The notes under the pieces: model-generated
Seen by the model: only the letters and a program-made list of their open reading frames with translations
Told to the model about the DNA's origin: nothing
Databases searched by the model: none
In this document: piece by piece, positions 18,805 to 27,305 of the stretch
Layout of the letters: each line of letters starts with the position of its first letter
How positions within the stretch are numbered: position 1 is the stretch's first letter
Made by a program: the position numbers and the translations under genes
Assembly: GCA_037200045.1 (NCBI GenBank)
Contig: JBBCHM010000001.1
Location: forward strand, 2,108,001 to 2,172,000
Direction: 5' to 3'
Source: Rhizomicrobium sp.
GTDB taxonomy: Bacteria; Pseudomonadota; Alphaproteobacteria; Micropepsales; Micropepsaceae
Length of the DNA: 64,000 bases

Positions 18805-19008
18805 TTACTGCATCATCCGGGCGACGATGCGCCCGGCCGGCGTCGGCATCACAAGGCCCATGCCGGTCGAGATCAGACCCAGCGCCAGCAGGCGCTCGCG
18901 GCAATGCCGCGGCACGCTGCCGAGGCTGCCGGCGCTGCGCGCGATGACGTCGCGCAGGGCGGTCATCTCGTCCAGCGTCAGATCGGTTCCGCGGGGGATG
19001 CGGTCCAT
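18805..19008 (-). CDS. Small winged-helix-like protein of unknown function
   Basis: A 67-residue protein: a helical N-terminus (LTLDEMTALRDVIARSAGSL) followed by RERLLALGLISTGMGLVMPTPAGRIVARMM. The second part looks like the recognition helix and wing of a short winged-helix DNA-binding or antitoxin-like fold (compare the L.GLI....TP.G motif of MarR-type domains). It begins five bases after the HWE kinase stop on the same strand, so the two are probably co-transcribed. Function is unknown. Confidence 0.6.
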   Translation of the reverse strand: MDRIPRGTDLTLDEMTALRDVIARSAGSLGSVPRHCRERLLALGLISTGMGLVMPTPAGRIVARMMQ

Positions 19009-19013
19009 CCGGG

Positions 19014-20075
19014 TCAGACCGGGCGCGCGGTGAAGGTGGCGTGGGTGACCGCGACGGTCAGTCCGCCGGACGAATTCGTCGATTCGACCTTGGCGTTGAG
19101 CTGCTGCGCCAGCGCGTTCACCAGGCTCGTCCCGAGGCCGCCCTTGGCGGGCGCTTCCGCGGGCCGGCCGACGCCGTTGTCGGATACGGAGAGCCGCCAG
19201 TCCGCCTCGTTCGCTTCGAAACGCACCGTCACGGTCGCGCCGGCGGGTTGCCCGGGAAACGCGTATTTCAGGGCGTTGATGACGAGCTCGGTCACGATCA
19301 GGCCGAGGCTGATCGCGTCGGCCGAAATCAGCTGGCAGGGATCGGCGCTCACCTTCAGCGCCGCGGCGTGGTCGTCGTCGATCATGGACTCCGCGAGCGA
19401 GGCGCAGAGCTTCGACAGATAGGGTTCGATATCGATCAGATCGGCCCGGCCCGAACTGTGCAGATGACGTTGGACGGCGGCGACCGAGATCACGCGGCGA
19501 TGCGCGTCCTGAAGGTGCTGGCGGGTCTCGTCGGAGTTCACCGCGCGGGCCTTGAGCATCAGGATGCTGGCGATGATCTGCAGGCTGTTGACGATGCGAT
19601 GCTGCATCTCTTCGAGCAGCATCTCCTTGTGGAGGACCAATTCGTCGGCCTGCGCCTTCAACCGGTCTTTTTCGGCTTCGACGGCACGCCGGTCGGTGAT
19701 GTCTTCGATGTTGAGGATGACGGCCGGACGCGCGCCCGGCTTGTGGGCGATGGTTCGGGCGTACAGAAGCAGCACGCGCCGGCCGATGCGCGGAAACTCG
19801 TGCGATATCTCGACGGGCTCGGGGACGCTCTGCAGCCCCGCCGTGGCATCGAGCAAACTGCGCAGCGCCGGGATGTCCCAGGCGCCATCATCCAGCGCGA
19901 ACAGCGAGCAGTCGAGCAGGACCAGCGGATCGAAGTGGAAGGCGCGATGAAACGAAGCGCTCGCGAAGAGGATGTTGGACTCGCTGTCCAGGACGAGCAC
20001 AGGCTCGCGCACCGTATCCACGATGATTTGCGCGAGAGCGCGCGCGTCTTCGACTTGCTCGAAGAGCTTTTCCAC
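19014..20075 (-). CDS. PAS domain HisKA_2/HWE-type sensor histidine kinase
   Basis: A 353-residue cytoplasmic kinase without membrane helices. A PAS domain (residues 15-130, REPVLVLDSESNILFASASFHRAF, ending NIEDITDRRAVE) is followed by a HisKA_2 domain with phospho-acceptor His159 in EEMQHRIVNSLQII, then a HATPase with GLIVTELVINALKYAF and SDNGVGRP. This class in alphaproteobacteria often feeds the PhyR/NepR general stress response or response regulators of unknown output; no phyR is in the window. The small gene at 18805 follows it directly. Confidence 0.88.
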   Translation of the reverse strand: MEKLFEQVEDARALAQIIVDTVREPVLVLDSESNILFASASFHRAFHFDPLVLLDCSLFALDDGAWDIPALRSLLDATAGLQSVPEPVEISHEFPRIGRRVLLLYARTIAHKPGARPAVILNIEDITDRRAVEAEKDRLKAQADELVLHKEMLLEEMQHRIVNSLQIIASILMLKARAVNSDETRQHLQDAHRRVISVAAVQRHLHSSGRADLIDIEPYLSKLCASLAESMIDDDHAAALKVSADPCQLISADAISLGLIVTELVINALKYAFPGQPAGATVTVRFEANEADWRLSVSDNGVGRPAEAPAKGGLGTSLVNALAQQLNAKVESTNSSGGLTVAVTHATFTARPV

Positions 20076-20255
20076 AACGGTCTTTCTGAAAGCGGCGCGA
20101 CCCTACGCCTCCCGCACCGCAATAGCAAAGCATGTCGTCGCGGATCGAATGCGCCGCGAGGGCGTTTCCATCATGAGCAAGCGCTTCGGGCGCGCGCCCT
20201 ATCCCGCGCCATTTCCCTTCGGAAGCCTCGCGCGGGTATCTTCAAGGACACGATA

Positions 20256-20555
20256 ATGTTGAACAAGATGAGCCTGCTGCTCGCAGCAACGGCGATTTCG
20301 GTGTGCGCCGGCTCGGCAGGCGCTGCGACTTTGAACTTTGGGAATAACAACGGTCATCGTACCGGCGGCACTTCGCTGATGGTCGATTTCGGCACGATCG
20401 CCTTCGGCTACAATGACGGCTATTGGGATACCGGCCATCGCTGGCACGCATGGCGCAACAACGCCGAGCGGACCAGCTACCGCGGCAATCACGGCTCGAA
20501 TTTCCACGGCTACAATCACACGCGCGACCAGAACAATGGCTGGCGCGGCCACTAG
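20256..20555 (+). CDS. Small secreted Gly/Asn/His/Trp-rich protein
   Basis: A 99-residue protein with a signal peptide (MSLLLAATAISVCAGSAGA) and an unusual mature part rich in Gly, Asn, His, Tyr and Trp (GYNDGYWDTGHRWHAW, then NFHGYNHTRDQNNGW). AAGGA stands eight bases before the ATG. The composition suggests a periplasmic or surface peptide, perhaps metal-binding through His, but I recognise no family and the role is unknown. It is transcribed alone, divergent from the HWE kinase. Confidence 0.65.
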   Translation: MLNKMSLLLAATAISVCAGSAGAATLNFGNNNGHRTGGTSLMVDFGTIAFGYNDGYWDTGHRWHAWRNNAERTSYRGNHGSNFHGYNHTRDQNNGWRGH

Positions 20556-20572
20556 GTCATTCTCACGCGGAT

Positions 20573-20597
20573 GCCCGGGGCGCGACGTGCTCCGGGC
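20573..20597. terminator. Possible hairpin between convergent genes
   Basis: GCCCGGGGC and GCTCCGGGC form a 9-bp stem (one G-T pair) around a 7-base loop, between the small secreted protein and the convergent symporter. No T-run follows, so termination is plausible but unproven. Confidence 0.4.
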
Positions 20598-20612
20598 GCC
20601 GCCTGATGTCAA

Positions 20613-22166
20613 TTACGCATAATCCGCTTCCACCGTCGCGTCGTTTGGCGGCGTGCGCAGGACGGCGTTGAACAACCAGCTGAACGCCACGCTCACGACC
20701 AGATTCAGCGCCAGCGACGACACCGCGGCATAGCAGGGGATCGTCAGCCCGAAGATGTGGATCGGGAAGATCGAGACCTTGAAACCGTTGAGATAGGCCA
20801 TCCAGGTGCCGCTCGCGATGCCGGCCAGCCACCCGATCAGCAGCGCCCAGGGATTGAGCCGGTTGGTGTAGAGACCCAGGATCACGCTCGGCAGCGTCTG
20901 GATGATGATGATGCCGCCCAGCAGTTGAAGCTGGATGGCGTAGTTCGTCGGCAGCTCGATGATGAAAAGCAGCGCGCCCAGCTTGACGATCAACGACACG
21001 ATCTTGGCGACCTGCGCCTCGCGCGCTGGCTTGCACGCCGGGTCGATGTATTCGCGATAGATGTTGCGGGTGAAGAGATTGGCGCAGGCGATCGACATGA
21101 TCGCGGCCGGCACCAGGGCGCCGATGGCGATCGCCGCGAAGGCGATGCCGACGAACCAGCTCGGAAAGGCGTGCAGGAACAGCGCCGGCACCGCGTACTG
21201 GTTTCCGAACGCCTTGAAGCCGGCGGCGTATTGCGGCATCGACTTGACCCCCGCCGACACCGCCATCGTGCCGAGCAGCGCGATCAATCCCAGCGCGAAG
21301 GAATAGGCCGGCAGCACCACGGCGTTGCGCCGCACGACATGCTGGCTCGACGAGCTCAAGAGCCCCGTCACCGCGTGCGGATAGAGGAACAGCGCCAGCG
21401 TCGAACCGAGCGCCAACGTGGCATAGGCCGCCTGCGGACCCAGGCTCGCGGCCGTCGCGGGACCGAGGATCAGCGTCTTGGGATCGGCATGGGCGAAGAT
21501 CTTGCCGAAGCCGCCAAGCTCGGCCGGGATCACGATGACGGCGGCGATGACCGTGATGTAGAGCAGCGCGTCCTTCACCAGCGCGATCAGCGCCGGGGCG
21601 CGCAGCCCGCTCGAATAGGTATAGACCGCCAGCACCACGAAGGCGATCAAGAGCGGCAGGTCGTGCACCACGCCGATGCCCGGCACCGCCATATCCATGT
21701 CGATGCCGAGGCCGGCGATGGCGACCTCCATGCCGACGAGCTGCAGCGCGATATAGGGCATGGTGGCGACGATGCCGGTGACCGCGACCGCCAGCGCCAG
21801 GGTGCCGTTGCCGAACCGGCCGCGCACGAAGTCGGCGGCCGTCACATAGCCCTTGGCCTTCGACACCGCCCAGAGCCGCGGATAGACCGCATAGACGATG
21901 GGATAGACCAGGATCGTGTAGGGAACGGCGAAGAAGCCGCTGGCGCCCGCGCCGAACATCAGCGCCGGGACGGCGATGAAGGTGTAGGCGGTGTAGAGAT
22001 CGCCGCCCAGCAGGAACCAGGTGACGACGGTGCCGAAGCGCCGCCCGCCCAGGCCCCATTCGTGCAGCTCGTTGAGATCGCCGCGGCGCCAGCGCGCGGC
22101 GACGAAGCCCAGCACGGTGACCAGCAGGAACAACGCAACGAAGATTGTGACCGCGACCGTGTTCAT
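20613..22166 (-). CDS. Sodium:solute symporter family protein (monocarboxylate-type)
   Basis: A 517-residue inner-membrane SSS/SLC5 transporter with about 13 helices. The N-terminus has the short polar loop LHEWGLGGRRFGTVVTWFLLGGD followed by LYTAYTFIAVP. The sodium-site region SSSSQHVVRRNAVVLP and the conserved AIAIGALVPAAIMSIACANLFTRNIYREYI are typical of MctP/ActP-like uptake systems for short organic acids. It overlaps a DUF3311 gene by ATGA, a known obligatory-looking pairing for this subgroup. The exact substrate is not readable. Confidence 0.88.
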   Translation of the reverse strand: MNTVAVTIFVALFLLVTVLGFVAARWRRGDLNELHEWGLGGRRFGTVVTWFLLGGDLYTAYTFIAVPALMFGAGASGFFAVPYTILVYPIVYAVYPRLWAVSKAKGYVTAADFVRGRFGNGTLALAVAVTGIVATMPYIALQLVGMEVAIAGLGIDMDMAVPGIGVVHDLPLLIAFVVLAVYTYSSGLRAPALIALVKDALLYITVIAAVIVIPAELGGFGKIFAHADPKTLILGPATAASLGPQAAYATLALGSTLALFLYPHAVTGLLSSSSQHVVRRNAVVLPAYSFALGLIALLGTMAVSAGVKSMPQYAAGFKAFGNQYAVPALFLHAFPSWFVGIAFAAIAIGALVPAAIMSIACANLFTRNIYREYIDPACKPAREAQVAKIVSLIVKLGALLFIIELPTNYAIQLQLLGGIIIIQTLPSVILGLYTNRLNPWALLIGWLAGIASGTWMAYLNGFKVSIFPIHIFGLTIPCYAAVSSLALNLVVSVAFSWLFNAVLRTPPNDATVEADYA

Positions 22167-22372
22167 GGCGCGCGCTCGTCCAGGAAATAGACCGGGATCA
22201 GCACGGCGACGCCGAGCAGGATCCACAGCATCTGGTACCAGTAGAAGAAGGGGATGCCGGCCAGCATCGGCTCGACGCGATTGTAGGACGGCACCCACAG
22301 CATCGCGACATAGGGAATCAGCAGCAAAAGATGGATCGCGCGAAAACGCCTGCGCCGTTTCGGTTCGGCCAT
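22163..22372 (-). CDS. DUF3311 small membrane protein
   Basis: A 69-residue protein with a basic start (MAEPKRRRRFR) and two membrane helices (HLLLLIPYVAMLWVPSYN and FYWYQMLWILLGVAVLIPVYFL). Size, helix spacing and the W-rich second helix fit DUF3311. Members lie beside SSS-family symporters and are thought to be accessory subunits; here the ATGA overlap with the symporter supports a shared role. Biochemical function is not established. Confidence 0.85.
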   Translation of the reverse strand: MAEPKRRRRFRAIHLLLLIPYVAMLWVPSYNRVEPMLAGIPFFYWYQMLWILLGVAVLIPVYFLDERAP

Positions 22373-22490
22373 GCCTGCCCCCTGATTCCCTTTTGGGGAA
22401 ATCCTTACGGCAAGCAGCGAAATCCGCAAAGGCCGGCGCGAGGCGGCCGCGTCGTCGAGATCGTGGCGGTCGCCGGCCCGGCGATTGCCG

Positions 22491-23003
22491 CTATTTTGCG
22501 CCCCAGAACCAGGGCGTGACGGCCAATTCGATCCGGTCCGTCGCACCGTTGCTGATCTCGATCGTCACCGGCTTGCCCGTCAGCGTGAACCGCACGCTCT
22601 TGCGCAGACCGGGGCAATCGGGATCGCCCGAATGCTGGGTCGAAGGAACGGGCCTGCCGTCCTGGATCACGTCGATCCAGGCCTCCGCCGAGAGCGACAC
22701 CAGATAGTCGCCGGCCGCCGGCGCGGCGAAGGCGACATAGCCAGAGAATTTCGCGGGATCGCTCGGCTTCTCGGAGGACACCGGCAGCGCGCCGCCCACC
22801 GCCAGCGTCAGGGCGACGGCGAGAGGCGGCGCGGCGGCCAGCGTCGTGCCCGAGGCGGTATCGGCTTTCACCGCTTGCAGCAGCGCGAGCTCGTGATCCA
22901 CCGGCCAGAAGAACTTCGAGCACGGCGGCGCGTCGGCGGCGCGCGCCGGCATGGCCGCCAGAAGCAGCAGGCCGCCGACGACACCCGCGCGATACGGCGT
23001 CAT
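22491..23003 (-). CDS. Secreted protein of unknown function, coupled to modA
   Basis: A 170-residue protein with a Sec signal peptide (MTPYRAGVVGGLLLLAAMPARA) and a mature domain that is mostly beta (AFAAPAAGDYLVSLSAEAWIDVIQDG, then FTLTGKPVTIEISNGATDRIELAVTPW). It contains two cysteines. I do not recognise a named family. Its ATG overlaps the modA stop as ATGA, so it is translated together with a periplasmic anion-binding protein and probably acts in the same compartment. Confidence 0.75.
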   Translation of the reverse strand: MTPYRAGVVGGLLLLAAMPARAADAPPCSKFFWPVDHELALLQAVKADTASGTTLAAAPPLAVALTLAVGGALPVSSEKPSDPAKFSGYVAFAAPAAGDYLVSLSAEAWIDVIQDGRPVPSTQHSGDPDCPGLRKSVRFTLTGKPVTIEISNGATDRIELAVTPWFWGAK

Positions 23004-23773
23004 GGCGCGCCCAGAATCGTGAATCCGTCCTTGGTGAAGATGGCGCGCGCTTCCGGCCCGCTCAGGAAGTCGAGGAACGCTTTCGCCTCGGGCTTGGCGT
23101 CCTTGACGAGAGCCGCCGGATAGACGATCGGCGCATGCGTATCGTCCGGGAAGGTGCCGACGACGTGCACGCCTTTGTCGCTCAGCGCATCGGTGCTGTA
23201 GACGATGCCGAGCGGCGCCTCGCCGCGCGAGACATAGGCGAGGGCGGCGCGCACATTCTCCGCCGGCGCGAGCTGGCCCGCGACGCTGTCCCAGACGCCG
23301 AGCGCGGTCAGCGCCGCCTTGGCGTATTTGCCCGCCGGAACCGACGCCGGATCGCCGACCGCGAGCTTGCCGCCATGCAGCGCGCCGACGAGATCGAAAC
23401 GCGGCGCGATGACGATGGTGACGCTCTGGTCGACCGGCGCGATCAGCACGAGGTGATTGCCGAGCAGGGTCTTGCGCGTGCCGGCGACGATCAGGGCCTT
23501 CTTGTCGAGATAATCCATCCAATCGGTGTCGGCGGAGACGAACAGATCGGCGCCGCCCGACGCCTCGATCTGCTTGGCGAGAACCGAAGATGCGGCGAAG
23601 GAGAACACCGCGTCATTGCCGGTCTTGGCCTTGTAAGCCTTGCCGACGTCGTTCAGCGCATCGGTGAGCGAGGCGGCGGCGAACACGGTGACACTCGCGG
23701 CCTGCGCGGCGAGCGGAACGAGCGCGAAAATCGCCGCGGCAAGACAGGCGCGGATCAGCCGTCCGAAACGCAT
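23000..23773 (-). CDS. modA: Molybdate-binding periplasmic protein ModA
   Basis: Substrate-binding protein of the ModABC molybdate/tungstate importer, 257 residues including a signal peptide (MRFGRLIRACLAAAIFALVPLAAQA). Family features: VTVFAAASLTDALNDVGKAY, FSFAASSVLAKQIEASGGADLFVSAD, TLLGNHLVLIAP, GDPASVPAGKYAK and YSTDA. I chose the ATG at 23773, where the signal peptide starts and a G-rich ribosome site precedes. No modB or modC is adjacent; the partner is a secreted unknown. A ModE-like inverted repeat lies upstream. Confidence 0.85.
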   Translation of the reverse strand: MRFGRLIRACLAAAIFALVPLAAQAASVTVFAAASLTDALNDVGKAYKAKTGNDAVFSFAASSVLAKQIEASGGADLFVSADTDWMDYLDKKALIVAGTRKTLLGNHLVLIAPVDQSVTIVIAPRFDLVGALHGGKLAVGDPASVPAGKYAKAALTALGVWDSVAGQLAPAENVRAALAYVSRGEAPLGIVYSTDALSDKGVHVVGTFPDDTHAPIVYPAALVKDAKPEAKAFLDFLSGPEARAIFTKDGFTILGAP

Positions 23774-23807
23774 GGATATCCCCCGGAGTGAAGAAATCTT
23801 CGCCTGA

Positions 23808-23831
23808 CGTGATATCCGAAGGAATATCACG
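23808..23831. promoter_or_regulatory. Inverted repeat upstream of modA, ModE-box-like
   Basis: CGTGATAT (23808-23815) and ATATCACG (23824-23831) are exact inverted repeats around an 8-base spacer, 35-58 bp upstream of the modA ATG. The known ModE operator core is CGTTATAT-spacer-ATATAACG; each arm here differs by one symmetrical base. The position and symmetry fit an operator controlling modA. No modE gene is in the window. Confidence 0.5.
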
Positions 23832-23846
23832 AGTCGAGACGGCGCG

Positions 23847-24068
23847 TCAGGCGGTGCGCCGGCCGGCGAGGATCAGGCCGATGCCCGCCAGAACCACCAC
23901 GACACCGGCAATAGTCGGAATCCAGACCGTGTGGTCTTCCTGGGACGTCACATGGATCGGCCCGGCGTCGAGGACCGGCTTGGTCTCCGTGTAGCTGAAA
24001 TGGCCGAACAGCAACGCGCCGACGCCCAGGATGACGAGCACCGCACCAATCAGCGTCAGACTGTGCAT
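23847..24068 (-). CDS. Small two-helix membrane protein
   Basis: A 73-residue protein. Two hydrophobic helices (LTLIGAVLVILGVGALLFG and IPTIAGVVVVLAGIGLILAG) flank a 25-residue polar loop with acidic and His residues (ETKPVLDAGPIHVTSQEDHT). The ATG at 24068 follows GGGGA by five bases; an ATG ten codons upstream has no ribosome site. The form resembles small DUF-type envelope proteins; function unknown. It lies between modA and the comM gene on the same strand. Confidence 0.65.
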   Translation of the reverse strand: MHSLTLIGAVLVILGVGALLFGHFSYTETKPVLDAGPIHVTSQEDHTVWIPTIAGVVVVLAGIGLILAGRRTA

Positions 24069-24127
24069 GAAAATCCCCTTTGGCGTGACCGCCAGCACGG
24101 AAACGAGCGCGAAGAGAGATAGTTCCG

Positions 24128-25642
24128 TCAGCCCAGATGCCGGATCCGGCGGTAGGACAGCGCCTCGGCGATGTGGGGCCGGGCGACCCGTTCGGCGCCG
24201 GCGAGGTCGGCGATGGTGCGCGCCACACGCAGCACGCGGTGATAGCCGCGCGCCGTCAGCTTCATCGCCTCCGCCGCCTCAGTCAAAAGGCGCTGGCCCG
24301 CCGGCTCGGGCGTTGCGACCTGCTCCAATATCTCGCCCTCGGCTTCGGCGTTGGTGCGCAGGTTCCGTCCCGCATAGCGGGCGCGCTGGACGTCGCGGGC
24401 CTTCGCCACGCGCCTGGCGACCTCGGCGCTGCCTTCGGCCGGCGGCGGCAAAGTGAGATCGGCGGCCGAGACGCTCGCCACCTCGACATGCACGTCGATG
24501 CGGTCGAACAAGGGGCCCGATATCCTCGATTGATAATCGACGGCGCATTTTGGCGCCCGACCGCAGGCCTGTGCCGGATCGCTCAGATAGCCGCAGCGGC
24601 ACGGATTCATCGCGGCGATCAACTGGAACCGCGCCGGAAAACGCACATGCGCATTGGCGCGCGCCACCACGGCCTCGCCGGTCTCGATCGGCTGGCGCAG
24701 CGAATCGAGCACACCGCGTTGGAATTCCGGCAACTCATCGAGGAAGAGCACACCCAAATGGGCAAGGCTCACCTCGCCCGGCTTGACCCGCAACCCGCCG
24801 CCGGTCAACGCCGCCATCGACGCCGAATGATGCGGATTGCGGAACGGCCGCTGGCGCGAGATCGCGCCACCGGGCAATTCGCCGGCCAGGCTCTGCACCA
24901 TCGAAAGTTCGAGCGCCTCGCGCGCGTCGAGCGGCGGCAGCAGGCCCGGCAATCTCTGCGCCAGCATCGATTTGCCCGCGCCGGGCGGACCAATCATCAA
25001 GAGATTGTGGCCGCCGGCGGCGACAATCTCGATGGCGCGCTTGGCGGTCTCCTGGCCTTTCACGTCGCGCAGGTCGGGAGCGCTGCGAGTGTCGTCGGCG
25101 AGCTTGGCCACCGGCCGGCTCAGGACCTGATGGCCCTTCATGTGATTGACCAGTGCGATCACCGACGGCGCCGCGACGATTTCGAGGTCGCCCGCCCAGG
25201 CGGCTTCGGCGCCGCAGGCCGCCGGGCAGATCAGGCCGCGATGCTGGCTGCTAGCGGCAAGCGCCGCCGGCAAGACGCCGGCGACGGTGGTGATCTGCGC
25301 ATCGAGCGAAAGCTCTCCGAGCGCGACGTAATTGGCGAGTTCGCTCGCCGGCAGCACGCCCATCGCGGCCAGCAGGCCGAGCGCGATGGGCAGGTCGTAG
25401 TGGCTGCCTTCCTTCGGCAGGTCCGCCGGCGCCAGGTTCACCGTGATGCGCTGATAGGGCAGCGCGAGCCCGATCGCCGACAGGGCGGCGCGTACGCGTT
25501 CCTTGCTTTCGGCCACCGCCTTGTCGCCGAGGCCGACGATATTGAAGAGGCCCTGCGTGCCGCTGCCGATATGGACCTGCACGTCCACTTCGCGGGCCTC
25601 GATCCCCTGGAACGCAACGGTATAGACGTGTGCAACCGTCAT
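24128..25642 (-). CDS. comM: ComM/YifB family Mg-chelatase-like AAA+ ATPase
   Basis: A 504-residue hexameric helicase-like ATPase; ComM promotes branch migration during natural transformation in several proteobacteria. The N-terminal Lon-protease-like fold (VGLGDKAVAESKERVRAAL, then LPKEGSHYDLPIALG) precedes AAA+ with Walker A GPPGAGKS (218-225), LFLDELPEF, the sensor region FQLIAAMNPCRCGY and a zinc-type CxCGY cluster, then the C-terminal helical domain ending in HIAEALSYR. Start is ATG 25642. No other competence genes are nearby. Confidence 0.92.
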   Translation of the reverse strand: MTVAHVYTVAFQGIEAREVDVQVHIGSGTQGLFNIVGLGDKAVAESKERVRAALSAIGLALPYQRITVNLAPADLPKEGSHYDLPIALGLLAAMGVLPASELANYVALGELSLDAQITTVAGVLPAALAASSQHRGLICPAACGAEAAWAGDLEIVAAPSVIALVNHMKGHQVLSRPVAKLADDTRSAPDLRDVKGQETAKRAIEIVAAGGHNLLMIGPPGAGKSMLAQRLPGLLPPLDAREALELSMVQSLAGELPGGAISRQRPFRNPHHSASMAALTGGGLRVKPGEVSLAHLGVLFLDELPEFQRGVLDSLRQPIETGEAVVARANAHVRFPARFQLIAAMNPCRCGYLSDPAQACGRAPKCAVDYQSRISGPLFDRIDVHVEVASVSAADLTLPPPAEGSAEVARRVAKARDVQRARYAGRNLRTNAEAEGEILEQVATPEPAGQRLLTEAAEAMKLTARGYHRVLRVARTIADLAGAERVARPHIAEALSYRRIRHLG

Positions 25643-25738
25643 GGCTGGCCGGCCCCTTGGGGCGATGTTTCGGAGGGGCCGCAACACAACATGCAACGCG
25701 GCGTTGCGGCACCATCTAAGCCCGCCAAAGCGCCGCGA

Positions 25739-26842
25739 TCAATGCGCCGCCAGGATGCTCCAGAGATAGTCGTGGGTCTTGAAGCAATGCAGCAGCGCCG
25801 GGTTCACCGGGCCGACCGGGCGCTTCGGCAGGACCGCGTAGTTCGGCGCGCCATGCTTGTCGAAGGCGGAATAGGCGTGGCAGGTGATGCAGGACGTATC
25901 CGGCACCGGCACGCCCTTGTTCATCCGCTCGATCACCGAATTGGCGAGGATCGTCGGCCCGGCCGCGGTCCCGAAAGCGACCTGCGTGCCTTTGAGACAG
26001 TAATTGGTCCACACCGGATCGAGGTGGCGGCTGGCGAAAAGCTGCACCAGGGCGAGCGTCTTGAGGCAGGGGCCGTAATCGGTGTTCGGCACCAGCCGCG
26101 AGGGCAGGTTGGCGAGGAGCGCGCCGAAATCGTCATGGCAGCCGATGATGTCGCAGCGGCCGGGATTGCTGCGATGCTCGAAGGTCATCCACAGCCATTG
26201 CGGCAGGGCTTTGCTCTGGACCGACATGCCGACCAGAGCGTATTCGCCGGCGCGCCCGTTCATCGTCGCGGTGTTGGTGTAATAGGCGCGGCGGACATCG
26301 GCCGCGGTCCTGTAGGCGTACGGCAGCCAGCGCAGCAAATCGGCGATCAGCACCCAATCCGCTTTCACCACGATCGAGTCCTTGGGGAAATCGATCGGCT
26401 TGGTCGCGCCATAGGCGGCGGCAAGACCGGCGGTCGAATAAAGATTGTTGGCGACGATGTATTGGAAGACCGGGCGGTTGTGCTGGACCTCTTCGCCGAT
26501 GCAGGCGCCGGGCGGGAAATTCCCGGCCTTGCCATCCTTCGGCAAACAGTCCGCCGGCGGCGCCGCGGCACCGTGAACGGCCAGGAGCTCGGAGACGGCC
26601 GCGAGGCTGCGGGTCAGATGCTTGGCGCCCGGCGCCGGCCATTTCGGCGACTTGCCGGAATAGATGTCGTCGTCGGACGCCCAGGTCTCGAAGGCAACAG
26701 CCTTGACGCCCGGCGCGCCGGCGGGCGCGGTCATCGCGGCGAATACATCCCACGCCATCCGATCCGGCGACGCCGCTGGCGCGGCGGTGGCGAATAGAAA
26801 CCCGACCAATGCGAGACTCGCGCACACACCGAACCTGGTCAT
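25739..26842 (-). CDS. Periplasmic c-type heme protein of unknown function
   Basis: A 367-residue secreted protein with signal peptide MTRFGVCASLALVGFLFATAAPA. One heme-attachment motif, CITCH, sits near residue 315, followed by Ala/Tyr-rich sequence, and at least eight other cysteines are present. The N-terminal part (MAWDVFAAMTAPAG, then AFETWASDDDIY) recurs in uncharacterised proteobacterial secreted proteins. Likely one heme per chain and a periplasmic location; electron-transfer partner and function are unknown. Confidence 0.75.
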   Translation of the reverse strand: MTRFGVCASLALVGFLFATAAPAASPDRMAWDVFAAMTAPAGAPGVKAVAFETWASDDDIYSGKSPKWPAPGAKHLTRSLAAVSELLAVHGAAAPPADCLPKDGKAGNFPPGACIGEEVQHNRPVFQYIVANNLYSTAGLAAAYGATKPIDFPKDSIVVKADWVLIADLLRWLPYAYRTAADVRRAYYTNTATMNGRAGEYALVGMSVQSKALPQWLWMTFEHRSNPGRCDIIGCHDDFGALLANLPSRLVPNTDYGPCLKTLALVQLFASRHLDPVWTNYCLKGTQVAFGTAAGPTILANSVIERMNKGVPVPDTSCITCHAYSAFDKHGAPNYAVLPKRPVGPVNPALLHCFKTHDYLWSILAAH

Positions 26843-26866
26843 CGGACCCTCCGGTCTTTAAGCGAT

Positions 26867-27277
26867 TCAACGCATCGCGAGAACATAACCCGCCGCGCCG
26901 CCTGCCAGCGCCATGCGCGCGAGCCAGCCCAGGCAATGGGCGAAGGTGACCTTGCCGTCGATCTTGATGAAGAAGCCGTTGATCGCCAGGATCACGACCG
27001 GTCCCGCGAGCCAGACGAGAACGGCGATCTGGAGCCCCGCGACGATCCCGGCCGCGCCGGCGACGGCGCAGAGCGCGACGACCGCGCCGCTCATCACATA
27101 GCCGATGAGGCTCGACCAGATGATGGCGCGCCGCTCCGAGCCTTCGCGGATACCCGGTCGCCAGACTTCAGGAAATTTGTTGTAGGCGTCGTGGAACAGC
27201 ACGCCCATGAACAGCCAGTCGGTGAACATCGCCACCGTGCCCGCGCCGAAAGCGGCCGCGACCAGCATCCCGTTCAC
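26867..27277 (-). CDS. Integral membrane protein of unknown function
   Basis: A 136-residue protein with about four helices (MLVAAAFGAGTVAMFTDWLFMG, AIIWSSLIGYVMSGAVVALCAV, IVAGLQIAVLVWLAGPVVILAI and a C-terminal GWLARMALAGGAAGYVLA). The start is probably GTG 27277, six bases after GGGGG; ATG 27268 is the alternative. The polar loop between helices one and two (HDAYNKFPEVWR) is conserved-looking. No family assigned. It follows the TPR/oxygenase gene on the same strand by 28 bp. Confidence 0.65.
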   Translation of the reverse strand: MNGMLVAAAFGAGTVAMFTDWLFMGVLFHDAYNKFPEVWRPGIREGSERRAIIWSSLIGYVMSGAVVALCAVAGAAGIVAGLQIAVLVWLAGPVVILAINGFFIKIDGKVTFAHCLGWLARMALAGGAAGYVLAMR

Positions 27278-27305
27278 GCGTATCCCCCGCTTGACGGCGG
27301 ACAAT

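Noticed and set aside
24137..26797. An 886-codon open frame on the plus strand opposite comM and the heme-protein gene, and other long antisense frames (for example 849-2294, 19041-20555, 27207-29234)
   Set aside because: These are in antisense to well-supported genes, have Arg/Gly/Ala/His-rich low-complexity translations with no domain, and are expected in GC-rich DNA.
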